Below are positions 53,085 through 63,225 of a DNA stretch of 64,000 nucleotides, piece by piece. The first letter of the stretch is position 1; each line of letters opens with the position of its first letter. The position numbers were made by a program, and so were the translations under genes. The notes beneath the pieces are model-generated. The model searched no databases. It saw only the letters and a program-made list of their open reading frames with translations, and was not told the origin of the DNA. The stretch is taken from NCBI GenBank assembly GCA_009823505.1, contig VZQC01009558.1, positions 419,442-483,441 on the forward strand. Reading direction: 5' to 3'. The stretch comes from Rhizomys pruinosus (taxonomy: Eukaryota; Chordata; Mammalia; Rodentia; Spalacidae).

Positions 53085-53325
53085 ATTTTTTCTATGTGGT
53101 ATGGAGTATGTGACCTGCATCTTATGATAAAGGAAGTTGCACCCATGTCGCTGCGAAATGGACCGTGGAGTCGAAGTAAGACAAGAGGGTGGCAGGTCCC
53201 ACTGAAAGGGAAGACTATAGATGGTGTGTTAGCTGCACATGTGGATCGCTAGGGAATTGAAAGCTGGATTCCTGTGGCAACAGCCGCCACTGTGCCTTAC
53301 TGACCAATTGTGACGTCTCCCAGCT
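53085..53325 (-). mobile_element. B2 SINE in B', scrambled
   Basis: tatggagtatgtgacctgca, aagagggtggcaggtcccac and gtgacgtctcccagc align with the reverse of 37,719-37,925 only when many indels are allowed. Confidence 0.7.
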
Positions 53326-53599
53326 CCCAAACACAGCGTTCTTTATGCAGCAATCTTGACTGTGCTTCCATCGGAGGCAGTATGCGCTAGGACCAGGGAG
53401 GCGAGGAGAGTTTTTTCACATCATGGAGTCACACGACCTGCCTTCCTGAGCCCGTGATCCAAGCAAGTAGGTCCGTCCATAGTGGGCTGTGACGCATGGG
53501 GTGGGAACTCGCCACCGAGAGACCAGTCCGCGACGACCTGCTCATTCTTCGCTTTCACAGAACTCAGCCAAGCAACGACGTGAATCCTCTACCCCTTGA

Positions 53600-53975
53600 C
53601 TGTGTGGTTTAATGTCCAATGTCCCCAACAGGCGACTCCTGCGTGTATGAGAACCAGGTACCACAGCTGCTGGAAGTTGTTCTGGCAAGCAGAGTTGTAG
53701 AATCGTGTCAGAAGGGCAGAGCATGCCTGGGACTGAGAGATGTGGGCCCACTGGAGAAGTGGGCGTTTGAAATTTTATAGCCCTGCTTCCCTAATTTTCC
53801 TGTCTTGTCTCCTGACCACAGAGGCCACGTCACACTCTGTCATGGACACCTCTTCTAACCATCGTGGACTGTATTTCCCCTGACAAACTGTGAGCCTAGG
53901 GATAAACTTTCACCTTTACAGGTGCTTCCTTGACTGGCCAATTTGGGCATAGCAATGAGAAAAGTGACTAACCCA
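53600..53975 (+). mobile_element. Probable MaLR LTR in B', noisy
   Basis: tgtgtggtttaatgtccaat, tggactgtatttcccctgac and aatgagaaaagtgactaacc. Inverted partner of 37,130-37,485. Confidence 0.5.
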
Positions 53976-54884
53976 CACCAATATAAATAACACTCTGAGC
54001 ACAGTCAGCAACTCCCAGGTTTGAGCTGGGAGCCGCAGCCATTCCCTAGACAATGTATAACACTGTACTGTGGTCATCTTGTGGTCCTTATGTCAGTAAC
54101 CTTCACCTGTACTGAAACATTGGATATCTCTATCTATGGTGCTCAGGGCCATAGAAGGTGCTCAGTGGGTGTGTAAAAGAAAGAATGAATTACTGAATGT
54201 CCCAACATGCCTACCAGCAGGACCAGAAAACCACGGTTGTGCAAAGTGATCACAGCTGCTGTCACAAGCTTCTGTCGGCTCCTACCTTACCCCTTCCTTC
54301 CTTGCCTCCCGGGCCAAACGTTTAGCAGCTTCCCAAGAGGAAGAAAAGCCAAAGCTGAACACGGGTTCGGTTTGCAAGCTTGCACTGACAAGGTGCTCTG
54401 TCGCCCGACCAAGGCGGCTAGGACCGCCCGTCAGCCAAGGCTTATAGAGGCCCCAGCATGGGCCATGCTGCTCTCCTGGAGCGGAGCCTCACACACATTC
54501 TTCCATGGTGAATACTTTTGGCGATTCTTGAAGTCTTGATCATTTCCAAAGCGCTTTTCCTACTTATCAAGTTGACCTTTGAATGGTCTCATCACCACCA
54601 TCATACAAGTCTGAGGGCAATGGTCAATACGTTTCACTGAGTGAGGACTGGTAGGACACACAGTTCATGAGGCTCAAATCCGATTTTCAGCCCCAAGAAA
54701 GACCTGCTAGTGAAAACCTCACTGTTGTAACGCTCAAGTTGACATGGGGATAGACCACGCTAATAGCACAGAGCAGAAGTAGCGGAGGCACCAGTGCGGA
54801 CACAGGAGCAGTAACGGAGCGCCCCCTGGGGGTGGGGGTGTGCGGGAGCCCTGCAGCTGGGACCGAAGGCCAAAGACGATGCCA

Positions 54885-55030
54885 TGGTTGTTGGTGGCTG
54901 CATGCCTTTAATCACCAGCATCTCAGTGGATAGAACAGGTGGATCTCTCTGAGACAAAGGCCCAGCTGGTCTATATTCACCGTGAGTTCCAGGGCCAGCT
55001 GGGGCTACGAGGGGCAACCCTAGAAGACAA
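54885..55030 (+). mobile_element. B1 SINE in B', noisy
   Basis: ggctgcatgcctttaatcac, acaggtggatctctctgaga and gttccagggccagctggggc. Partner of 36,155-36,292. Confidence 0.8.
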
Positions 55031-55629
55031 AGAAACAACAAAATTTTAACTATTGTTTTAGTTTAAAATTTTGGAGCATTTTATTTAATTCAGTGGCAGT
55101 GAATTTAAGCAAGGCACAGTCCAGGGATTTGTAGGCAGGAGCTGAGTGCTGTCACATATACAAGGCCTCTAAGCTGACCCTGTGGACATGGGGCTGGTGG
55201 AGCTCTCGAACCTACAGGAATTCTCAATGACAAGCCTGCCCCTCCAGCTGCTCAGGCCACAGAAATGGGTTTGATTTGGGGAAATATGAACAATAAATGC
55301 TGGTTTGGATCCGTAAAGAACATTCCTTGAAAGCCCATGTATTAAAGGTTGAGTCCCTGGTAAACTGCAGCTCCTGGGCGAGGCGGAGGGACCTTCAGGA
55401 GTGAGAACAGGGCAGGCTTTCTAGTCAGGGGATGTGCCCTTGCAGGGGAACGTGCGAAGACACGATGTTTTACCTTCCTCTCTTCTCACGTCCCCACCCG
55501 GATGCGGTCAAGACAGCCTTGCTGTTAACTGCACATGGACTGCTATCTATGCAGATGTACGTCAGTATCCTCGACAGAGAGACTGCAGATACAGGCTCTA
55601 ACTTAGCCTCTTAGAGCACACCACTGGGT

Positions 55630-55765
55630 TGCTTGCCGTCAGCTTCATACACTTATTGGTGGACACTTGGGGCAAACTGCTCAGTTTCCCCACCCCATAA
55701 GGAAATGGTTATCAGGATAAAAATGAGACCGGCTTACTCGATGCACCGTGACACTGCTAAAAACT
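55630..55765 (+). mobile_element. MIR SINE in B'
   Basis: ggggcaaactgctcagtttc, cccaccccataaggaaatgg and ttatcaggataaaaatgaga. Partner of 35,465-35,605. Confidence 0.7.
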
Positions 55766-55954
55766 CAAAATCCATGTTACTTCAGTGGGTATAGGATTTC
55801 TCCCTTACATGTACTCTCCTACCTGCCTTTGTGCAGGTTTCTAACTGGGTTCCCGTCCCCAGTCCTCCCTTAAACCTGCCCCATGTACAGTCGCCAAGGC
55901 ATTCTTCTAGCATATAGATCTGATTCTAAAACCTCTCCGGAGTGCTTACTGTCC

Positions 55955-56062
55955 CTGTGTCCAGATCCACGTGAATGCCACAGGAGTCCCTCCATCTGAG
56001 TCCTCCATCTCCGTGCTGTTTGCTCTGCTGTCCCTGTGTCCCGATCCACGTGAATGCCACAG
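55955..56062 (-). repeat. 78-bp minisatellite remnant, inverted, about 1.4 units
   Basis: gtccctgtgtccagatccac through to cgtgaatgccacagg is the reverse complement of the 78-bp unit. The last 13 bases before the break are tgaatgccacagg; at the A'/C junction the same bases stand in the other orientation. Confidence 0.92.
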
Positions 56063-56214
56063 GTTTTTTTTGTCTTTTCGAGACAGGTTCTCCCTGTAGC
56101 CCCAGCTGTCCTGGAACTCACTCTGTAGACCAGGCTGGCCTTGAACTCACAAAGATCCGCCTGCCTCTGCCTTCCAAGTGCTAGGATTAAAGGCATGTGC
56201 CACCACACCTGGCA
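56063..56214 (-). mobile_element. B1 SINE at the block C' edge
   Basis: Poly-T, gtcttttcgagacaggttct, then the body to gccaccacacctggca. Partner of 44,999-45,150. Confidence 0.92.
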
Positions 56215-56778
56215 GGATTCATATTTTAAGAGTAATGTTGCATGTAGACAAAAAGAAATATAACTTTACATTCCAACTTGCTATGTAGCAAGTGGATATG
56301 TTTTAATGTACTTTTAAAGAAGAGATTTATAGTTCTCATAAATCTAAGTGCTTAGGAGAATAGAGACATAAACCTCAAGCTATATCTGTAGTAGCATCAG
56401 TCAATGTGCTATTATTTTTACTAAAAAATTACCCAGCTTGACTTACATATAAGGATTTGGTGCTAGGATCCACAAATGAGGGACCCATACATTTTTCTGG
56501 GACTGAGTTACTTCACTTAGCATAACAGCTTCTAGTTCCATCCATTTACCTGCAAATTTCATTATGTTGTCTTACTTTATCGCTGCATTGAACTCCATTA
56601 TATAGATGTACCACATTTTCATTATCCACTTATCACTTGAGGGATACTTGGGTTGCTTATAGTTATTTGCTGTAATAAACATGGTTGTGCATGTATCTCT
56701 GCAATAGGATGAGTTTTGTTGGTATATACCCAGGGGAGGTATGACTGGGTCAAGTGGTAGGTTCATTTTGAGTCTTTT

Positions 56779-56917
56779 TCGAGACAGGGTCTCCCTGTAG
56801 CCCCAGCTGTCCTGGAACTCACTCTGTAGACCAGGCTGGCCTTGAACTCACAAAGATCCACCTGCCTCTGACTCCCAAGTGCTAGGATTAAAGGCATGCA
56901 CCACCCTGCCCAGCTCT
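56779..56917 (-). mobile_element. B1 SINE inside L1
   Basis: Flanked by tgagtctttt on both sides (56,769 and 56,917). Confidence 0.92.
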
Positions 56918-56926
56918 GAGTCTTTT

Positions 56927-57150
56927 TTAAAAAATTTTATTTATTTTTGTATGTATATGAATGTACTGTCTGCATGTAGGTTTGTACACCCATGTTGTGA
57001 AATGCAGCAGAGGTCAGAAGAGGGTGTCGGAATTCCCCTGGAACTGGAGTTAAAGATGGTTCTCAACCACCATGTGGGTGCTGGGGATTGAACCCAGGTC
57101 CTCTGCAAGAGCAGTTGGCACTCAACCACTTAGGCCATCTCTCCAGCCCC
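56927..57150 (-). mobile_element. B2 SINE inside L1, short type
   Basis: tatatgaatgtactgtctgc to ccatctctccagcccc. A catttcgagtctttt follows it, matching the left flank of the adjoining B1. Confidence 0.92.
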
Positions 57151-57550
57151 CATTTCGAGTCTTTTAAGAGTTCTCCACACTGCTTTCCATAGGGGTTGCA
57201 CAAGTTTACATCCTCACCAGCTGTGAATGAGTGTTCTCCTTTCCCCACAACCTTTCCAGCATTTGGTATCTTTTTTTTTTTTTTTGATCATAGCTAGTCG
57301 TACCTGGGTGAGATGAAATCTTAAAGTGATTTTAATTTGCATTTCCTTTATTACTAGCGATGTTGAACACCTTTTAAGATGTTTCTCGCCCATGTTTACT
57401 TCTTCATTTGTGAAGTCTCTGTTCAGCTCTTTACTCCATCTTTTGATTTGGTCTTTGTTTTTTGAGTAATTTATATATTCTGGATGTTAAACCTCTATCA
57501 GATGTGTCACTGGTGAAGGTTTCTTCCCACTCTGTGGATTTTCTCTTCAC

Positions 57551-57805
57551 CATACCTGGCTATTTGAAACTTCTGCTTGCATTGCCCTCTGTTGTGTGAA
57601 GAGGGTTCCCTGGTGAGAGTTAAGGAGCACACTCATTTTCTCTGTGCCATGTTCCACAAGTCTTAGGTGTAGAGGTTCAACCATAGAAGCTGTAGCTGTG
57701 TCTTCTAGGATTGGGCATCTTTCAGATGTGTATTTTCCGTGTCTGACCAATTGTGGGATTCTGCAGTAGCTTCCAACTGTTGCAAAGAGATGCTTTTTAA
57801 AAAAT
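57551..57805. mobile_element. L1-associated noncoding block, part 1
   Basis: Partner of 46,506-46,765, with fewer base differences to related L1s. Confidence 0.4.
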
Positions 57806-57814
57806 TTTTATTTT

Positions 57815-57960
57815 TGCCAGGCGTGGTGGCGCACGCCTTTAATCCTAGCACTTGGGAGGCAGAGGCAGGTGGATCTTTGTGAGTTCAAGGCCAGCCTGGT
57901 CTACAGAGTGAGTTCCAGTACAGCTGGGACTACAGGGAGACCCTGTCTTGAAAAGACCAA
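57815..57960 (+). mobile_element. B1 SINE
   Basis: Full-length gccaggcgtggtggcgcacg to ccctgtcttgaaaagaccaa. Its last 40 bases occur again at 58,357-58,396 after the foreign stretch. Confidence 0.92.
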
Positions 57961-58313
57961 AAAAAATTTTTATTTTTGTATGTGTATGAATGTACTGTCT
58001 GCATGCAAGTTTGTGCACCTGTGTCGTGCAATGCCACGGAGGTCAGAAGAGGGTGTCGGATTCCCCTAGAACTGGAGTTCTCCTGGAATTGGAGTTTCAG
58101 ATGGTTCTCGGCCACCATGTGGGTGCTGGGGATCGAACCCGGGTCCTCTGTAAAAGCGGTTGGCGCTCTTAACCGCTAGGCCATCTCTCCAGCCCTAAAA
58201 CGCTTTTTATAGAACAGTACTTAGTGCAAAATTCATGATGTGTAATTTCTGAATGAAAAGTATCAGATGAAGAGATAGGAAAATGTGATACAAATCATGC
58301 TAAACTCTGTGTG

Positions 58314-58355
<42 letters not shown>

Positions 58356-58356
58356 N
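57961..58356. other. Foreign 395-bp stretch from block A plus an N
   Basis: From about 57,975 the sequence is the B2, right flank and TG run found at 31,855-32,230, including the gc interruption present in A but not A'. It ends in an N, then resumes with a second copy of the preceding B1 tail. Block C has no such stretch. Confidence 0.88.
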
Positions 58357-58396
58357 TGGGACTACAGGGAGACCCTGTCTTGAAAAGACCAAAATA

Positions 58397-58612
58397 AATT
58401 TTTATTTTTGTATGTGTATGAATGTACTGTCTGCATGTAGGTCTGTGCACCCATGTCATGCAGTGCTGTGGAGGTCAGAAGAGGGTGTCGGATTCCCCTG
58501 GAACTGGAGTTAAAGACGGTTCTCAGCTTCCATATGGGTGCCGGGGATTGAACCTGGGTCCTTGGCAAGAGCAGTCAGCGCTCTTTGCTGCTAAGCCATC
58601 TCTCGAGCCCCA
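58397..58612 (-). mobile_element. B2 SINE, short type
   Basis: gtgtatgaatgtactgtctg to gccatctctcgagcccc. Partner of 46,920-47,139. Confidence 0.9.
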
Positions 58613-59225
58613 AGAGATACTTTTTTGATGAGCGGTTTATGGTATGCTTGTCTGTAAATACGACATTCCATATTTAGCATATGGTAAGAATTTTCATTTG
58701 TCTAGAGATATACCAATAGGGTTTCCTCTAGGATCTACGTCCTCTCCAGTCATGTGCATTCGGTTGAGTTTACAGTGGCACTCATGAGTTCCCTACCATT
58801 CAGAAGGTTTTAAGTCCAAGTAGATAGTTGTTGATTATCCCCCAAATAACAGTGCCACTACTGCACTGATAGAGGTGGTTTGCTGTGGAGGTTGTTATGG
58901 TTGTTAGGCTTTAGGCCTGGGCTGTACCACTGATTGATTTTCTCCCTTAGCAGTGTGCATGTTATCTAGCATTATGAGAGCTAAACTTTAGGCAGAAAGC
59001 CTCCATGTCAGTTCCTGCTCCATTACTCCGAGTTCTGTTTCAGAAGTATGTCCTGTCTTGAGCAGTAGGGTCTTTCTTATTTCCTAGTTCTGGGAGATAA
59101 TCCAGAGCTTTGGCAACAGCTTGTATTATTTTGGGAGTCTCTTGGACCACTCTCACCATCCTCTCAAAGGGAGGTGTCTTCTGTCCAGCACTGTGTTCCT
59201 CGCCACACAGCCCCCAGGTATACCT
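58613..59225. mobile_element. L1-associated noncoding block (Lx-like), part 2
   Basis: Partner of 47,140-47,735 and homologous to 19,262-19,760. Confidence 0.5.
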
Positions 59226-59232
59226 GTGCACT

Positions 59233-59430
59233 ATTATTATTTTTATTTTATGTGTATGAGTGTATTGCATGCATGTAAGTGCACCCATGTCATGCAGTGC
59301 CCTTGGAAGTCAGAAGAGGGCATCGGATTCCCTGAAACTGGAGTTGAGGTCAATTGTTAGCCACCATGTGGGGTCTGAGAACTGAACCCAGGTCCTCTGC
59401 AAAAGCAGTCAGTGCTCTTAATCACTGAGT
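59233..59430 (-). mobile_element. B2 SINE, older
   Basis: gtgtatgagtgtattgcatg to gtgctcttaatcactgag. Partner of 47,750-47,957. Confidence 0.88.
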
Positions 59431-59449
59431 TTTTTGGTCAGCCCCTCCA

Positions 59450-59670
59450 CTTTATTTTTGAAACAGCATCTCTCGCTAAGCCTGGAGCTCACTGTTCTAG
59501 CTAGTCTGGCCGGCCAGTGAGCCCCAAGATGTGATGTCTCCACCTCCCAGGCTGAGGTCACACATGTATACAGCCATGCCTGGCCTGGACAAGGCTGCTG
59601 GGACTCTGAACTCAGGTCCTCAGGGTTGTGCGACAAATTTTTCACCTGTTGAACCCTCTCTCCAGCATCA
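59450..59670 (-). mobile_element. B4-type SINE
   Basis: Same fused B1-like and ID-like parts as 47,965-48,188. Confidence 0.7.
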
Positions 59671-59989
59671 TTTTCCAAATTTTCAAACTCAAATGTAATT
59701 TTCAAAATTTTCTAAAGCTGCTCTGTTAGCTGTGTTTTTTTTTCCCCACTCTCAATCCTCTCCTATTTCTTCTTTCTGCCCACTTAGTGGGAAGTTCTGG
59801 ATGCTAACTTGTCAGGGAGACTTTGACACTTCTCTCAGGTCAGACAGGCCCATGAGAACATTCCCAGACCCGGCACTCAGATGATTCTTAGATGGCTCTG
59901 GTAAAATGGAAAAGACACTCACTACATATATATTTATAGTTAGGAAAGTCATCTTTGTTTATTCAAGAAAATATGGAAATTAAAAAGAA
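59671..59989. other. Low-copy sequence
   Basis: Nothing recognised. Partner of 48,189-48,525. Confidence 0.35.
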
Positions 59990-60048
59990 ATTTTATTACA
60001 TGTGTATGTGGGGTTGAGGGCACATGTGTGTCATGGTGTGTGTGTGTG

Positions 60049-60103
<55 letters not shown>

Positions 60104-60215
60104 CAGAGGACAACTTTGCAGGAATCCCTTCTACTGTGTGGGACTTGGGGATTGAACTCAGATCATCAGGCTTGGCAGCAAGCACTTTAAGCCACTGAAC
60201 CATCTCAGTGGCTCA
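59990..60215 (-). mobile_element. B3/B2-type SINE with (TG)n
   Basis: TG run at 60,035-60,099, then gatcagaggacaactttgca, gacttggggattgaactcag and cactttaagccactgaacca. Partner of 48,530-48,735. Confidence 0.6.
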
Positions 60216-60329
60216 GGAATTTTCACACAATAGCATAACATCAAGAGAACGAGAGAATAGAAAGAATTTTTAAAAACTCATTATGGAGAGTTATTTTCTT
60301 CACAGTTCCAATAATATGCCCCCCCCCCT

Positions 60330-60592
60330 TTTTTTTTGGTATTTTCGAGACAGGGTTTCCCTGTAGCCCCAGCTGTCCTGGAACTCGCTCTGTAGACCAG
60401 GCTGGCTTTGAACTCACAAAGATCTGCTTGCCTCTGCCCTTTTTTTTTGGTATTTTCGAGACAGGGTTTCCCTGTAGCCCCAGCTGTCCTGGAACTCGCT
60501 CTGTAGACCAGGCTGGCTTTGAACTCACAAAGATCTGCTTGCCTCTGCCTCCCGAGTGCTAGGATTAAAGGCATGCACCACCACGCCTGGCT
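60330..60592 (-). mobile_element. B1 SINE with 111-bp internal tandem duplication
   Basis: ggtattttcgagacagggtt occurs at 60,338 and 60,449. The stretch between, up to gatctgcttgcctctgccc, is repeated exactly, poly-T included. Block C has a single copy. Confidence 0.92.
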
Positions 60593-60611
60593 TTTTTTTT
60601 TCTCTGCCCCC

Positions 60612-60712
60612 ACCACCTTTTTTTCAGACAGGGTCTCCCTATAGCCCCAGCTGGCCTGGAATTCACTATGTAGACCAGGCTGGCCTTGAACTCACAGAGA
60701 TCGGCCTGTGCT
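60612..60712 (-). mobile_element. B1 SINE, 5'-truncated
   Basis: ttttttcagacagggtctcc to cacagagatcggcctgtgct. Partner of 49,000-49,110. Confidence 0.85.
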
Positions 60713-61789
60713 TGAAGACACAGGAGGGGGACCACACCCTGGCTGCCTCATCTCTGGGTAGAAGTGTTCTAAGATTCTCCCATGCCTTAAACCCTCTCTT
60801 CCAGAGCTGAGATGGCCTCCATCTGTGCTTTCTGTGGGTGCCTTCTTTGTGCCATGTGGTAACTAAGGAAAATAATTAATTGTTCAGCAGTGAGTGAACC
60901 CAAGTTAGCCTTGAAAGTCATCTGTTTCTGCTTGTTTTTAGAGACTCTTTGCTATTTGGCAATCCACACTTTTAGTGGTTTAATCATGAATCCTTTTACG
61001 GTAGGTCTCGTGTTAAAGATGTTGGTGGTATTCTTCCAAAAGCCTTTGTGGAGCTCCATAGCAGAACCTTGCCTGCATTTATGAGCTGGGCACTGCCTGA
61101 AATCCTTTCGTGTCCCCTCCACCCACTTTATTGGTCACAGAGTGGTTTGAGCTCAGTATCTTTAAAGTGAATTTCTTTTACTCACCAAAGGAAGAAGCAA
61201 AAGGGGAATTTATATGGAGGAAGAACACCTTTCTCCTCTCTGCTTCAAATCCACCACTTTACAAAGAGGGAGTTTTCATGAGGAAAAGCTTATAAAAGTT
61301 TATGCTTCTGGGGAAACAGGACTTGGCTGGTATGAAGCCATCTCTTTTGTGGGCTGTCTGTCCTAAAGTTGTCCCTTCCTTAGCTAGAGGGTAGGGCAGA
61401 AGCAGGAGGGACCCTGGAATCTTCTTCTTCCAGTTGGTTCTGTGTACATGGAATGGCTAAATGGATGTGAAAGAGGTGACTGGGCTGGCAGGGATGGCCT
61501 GGACTGGACTGGACTGAACTGGACTGGTGGCTTGAGAAGGACCACAGGTCTGGTTGAGTGCCTAGGCTGCTAGGTAGGCAGGGCTTCTGCAGCTGATGGA
61601 GGACTGTGTATATGAGTCCTGAGCTGTGGTAGCAGGTGTCCACTGCTGGGAGTCCTTGCACAGCAGTTCTGGAAGCTGGAGGTTTGAAGTGGAGGTAGCT
61701 GGGCTCTGCGTGGCCGGGGGAGAAGCTGCTCTGCTGTCTGCTGGTCGCCAGCCATTTTTGCATTCTTCAGGCTGTGACAGTTTTCCCAT

Positions 61790-61790
<1 letters not shown>
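60713..61790. other. Low-copy sequence, about 1.1 kb
   Basis: Nothing recognised. Partner of 49,111-50,185, identical over long stretches. Confidence 0.35.
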
Positions 61791-61841
<51 letters not shown>

Positions 61842-61965
61842 CAGAGTGCATGTGGAGGCCAGAGGACAACTTGCCAGAGCCAGTTCTCTCCTACCATGAG
61901 GGTCTTCCCAGAGATGGAACTTAGGTTGACGGCTTGGCAGTAGGGCATCTCGTTGACCTGTGTGC
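61791..61965 (-). mobile_element. B3/B2-type SINE with (TG)n
   Basis: Uninterrupted TG run at about 61,795-61,840, then the same body as 50,186-50,372. Confidence 0.6.
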
Positions 61966-62236
61966 GTGCTTCTCCTCCTCTTCCTAGAGGCATACTACTA
62001 GTCGTTTTAGATTTAGGGTCACACATGGCATCGGTTTAACTATATTGTCAGGGACTTTACTTCCAATAAGGTCATATAGCGAGGGCTTGCTGAGCAGAGG
62101 TTAGGGGATATTATCCAACCTGGTACAGACTATATAATTTGGCAAAGCGGGTGCCTTCAAAGCTTTGCCCGTGGCCCCGTCTGTGCCTTTTCCAACCCAA
62201 TAGCTTCCTTTAGAAACCTTTAATTTATTGTAACAC

Positions 62237-62431
62237 GTCTGGGTGTTTTGGCTGTGTGTACATAGCATATCTGGGTTGTGAAATGCATGGAGGAGGCCAG
62301 AGGAAGGCATTGGATCCTATGGAACTGGAGTTACAAAGAATTGTCAGCAGCCACGTGGGTGCTGGGAACCAGATTCAGGTCCTGTGCATGAGTAGCTGGT
62401 GCTCTTAACCACTGAGCCATCTCTACAGCCT
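62237..62431 (-). mobile_element. B2 SINE, diverged
   Basis: ggaggccagaggaaggcatt to gagccatctctacagcct. Partner of 50,630-50,826. Confidence 0.85.
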
Positions 62432-62617
62432 CTGTTTTTTTTCCCAGCTTGGGCCTGGCTGGCTGCTAGGAAAGTTGTCATCTGTGCAAGATCCAGAGAT
62501 CCCGAGCTGACAAGTTTCCTGAAGCAGGAACTCTGGCTGCCTCTCTGGACAGGGCTTCATCACAGCTTTTCAGACATGTCTGTCACAATGACAGGAAATA
62601 TTTGTGATATGTATTTT

Positions 62618-62745
62618 CTTTTTTTGAGACAGGGTCTCCCTGTAGCCCCCACCAGCCTGGAACTCACTATGTAGACCAGGCTGGCCTTGATTTCACAGAG
62701 ATCCACCTGCTTCTGCCTCCCGAGTGCTAGGATTAAAGGTGAGTG
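62618..62745 (-). mobile_element. B1 SINE
   Basis: gagacagggtctccctgtag to gtgctaggattaaaggtgag. Partner of 51,010-51,140. Confidence 0.9.
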
Positions 62746-62829
62746 CTACCATGCATTGACAAGAATTATGATATGAAAAGCAAACAACGCTTTCTGATTT
62801 CAGCAGTTACAGCAAAATGTCCATGTGTT

Positions 62830-63066
62830 TTTTTTTAATTTTTTTTTATTAATTCTATTTATTTCTGTATGTGTATGAATGTACTGTCTGCATGCAAGTT
62901 TGTGCACCCGTGTCATGCAATGCCGCAGAGGTCAGAAGAGGGTATCGGATTCTCCTGGAATTGGAGTTTCAGACGGCTCTCGGCCGCCATGTGGGTGCTG
63001 GGGATCGAACCCAGGTCCTCTGCGAGAGCGTCGGCACTCCTAACCGCTAGGCCATCTCTCTAGCCC
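62830..63066 (-). mobile_element. B2 SINE, young
   Basis: Full-length and CpG-rich in reverse. The 17-nt duplication is reduced to its second half (ttctcctggaattggagttt). Flanked by ccatgtgtt on both sides. It spans the point where block C breaks off. Confidence 0.93.
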
Positions 63067-63092
63067 CCCATGTGTTAAAATTAATGAGTGTT

Positions 63093-63225
63093 GGCTGGGC
63101 GCACGCCTTTAATCCTAGCACTTGGGAGACAGAGGCAGGCGGATCTTTGCCAGCCTGGTCTACAGAGTGAGTTTCAGGACAGCTGGGACTACAGGGAGAC
63201 CCTGTCTCGAAAAAACAAAACAACA
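63093..63225 (+). mobile_element. B1 SINE, young, internally shortened
   Basis: ggctgggcgcacgcctttaa to ccctgtctcgaaaaaacaaa, lacking the gtggtg step and the gagttcaag stretch. Flanked by ttaatgagtgtt before and after. Confidence 0.93.

Larger units (their letters stand above)
51840..56062 (-). repeat. Inverted duplicated block B' (partner about 35,170-39,147)
   Basis: Reverse complement of block B in collinear order, from the tail flank (ggacacgtttgtgtcatggg) through B1, B2, MaLR and MIR to 1.4 units of the 78-bp array. Matches are exact over stretches such as 52,320-52,740 but badly scrambled by indels at 53,090-53,570 and in shorter patches to 55,800. Confidence 0.92.
56410..57550 (-). 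pseudogene. LINE-1 ORF2 C-terminal relic, cleaner copy
   Basis: The minus strand keeps 64 open codons at 56,572-56,766 with PLDPVIPPLGIYQQNSSYCR, DTCTTMFIT and KWIMKMWYIYIMEFNAAIK. This is the usual L1 ORF2 C-terminal signature. The upstream part at 57,150-57,550 is noncoding through shifts and stops. Split by a B1 and a B2. Confidence 0.85.
56063..62882 (+). repeat. Duplicated block C' (partner 44,999-51,276)
   Basis: Cleaner copy of block C. It differs by a foreign 395-bp stretch ending in an N at 58,356, a 111-bp tandem duplication in a B1 near 60,338-60,448, and microsatellite lengths. It continues through the B2 at which C stops. Confidence 0.92.
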
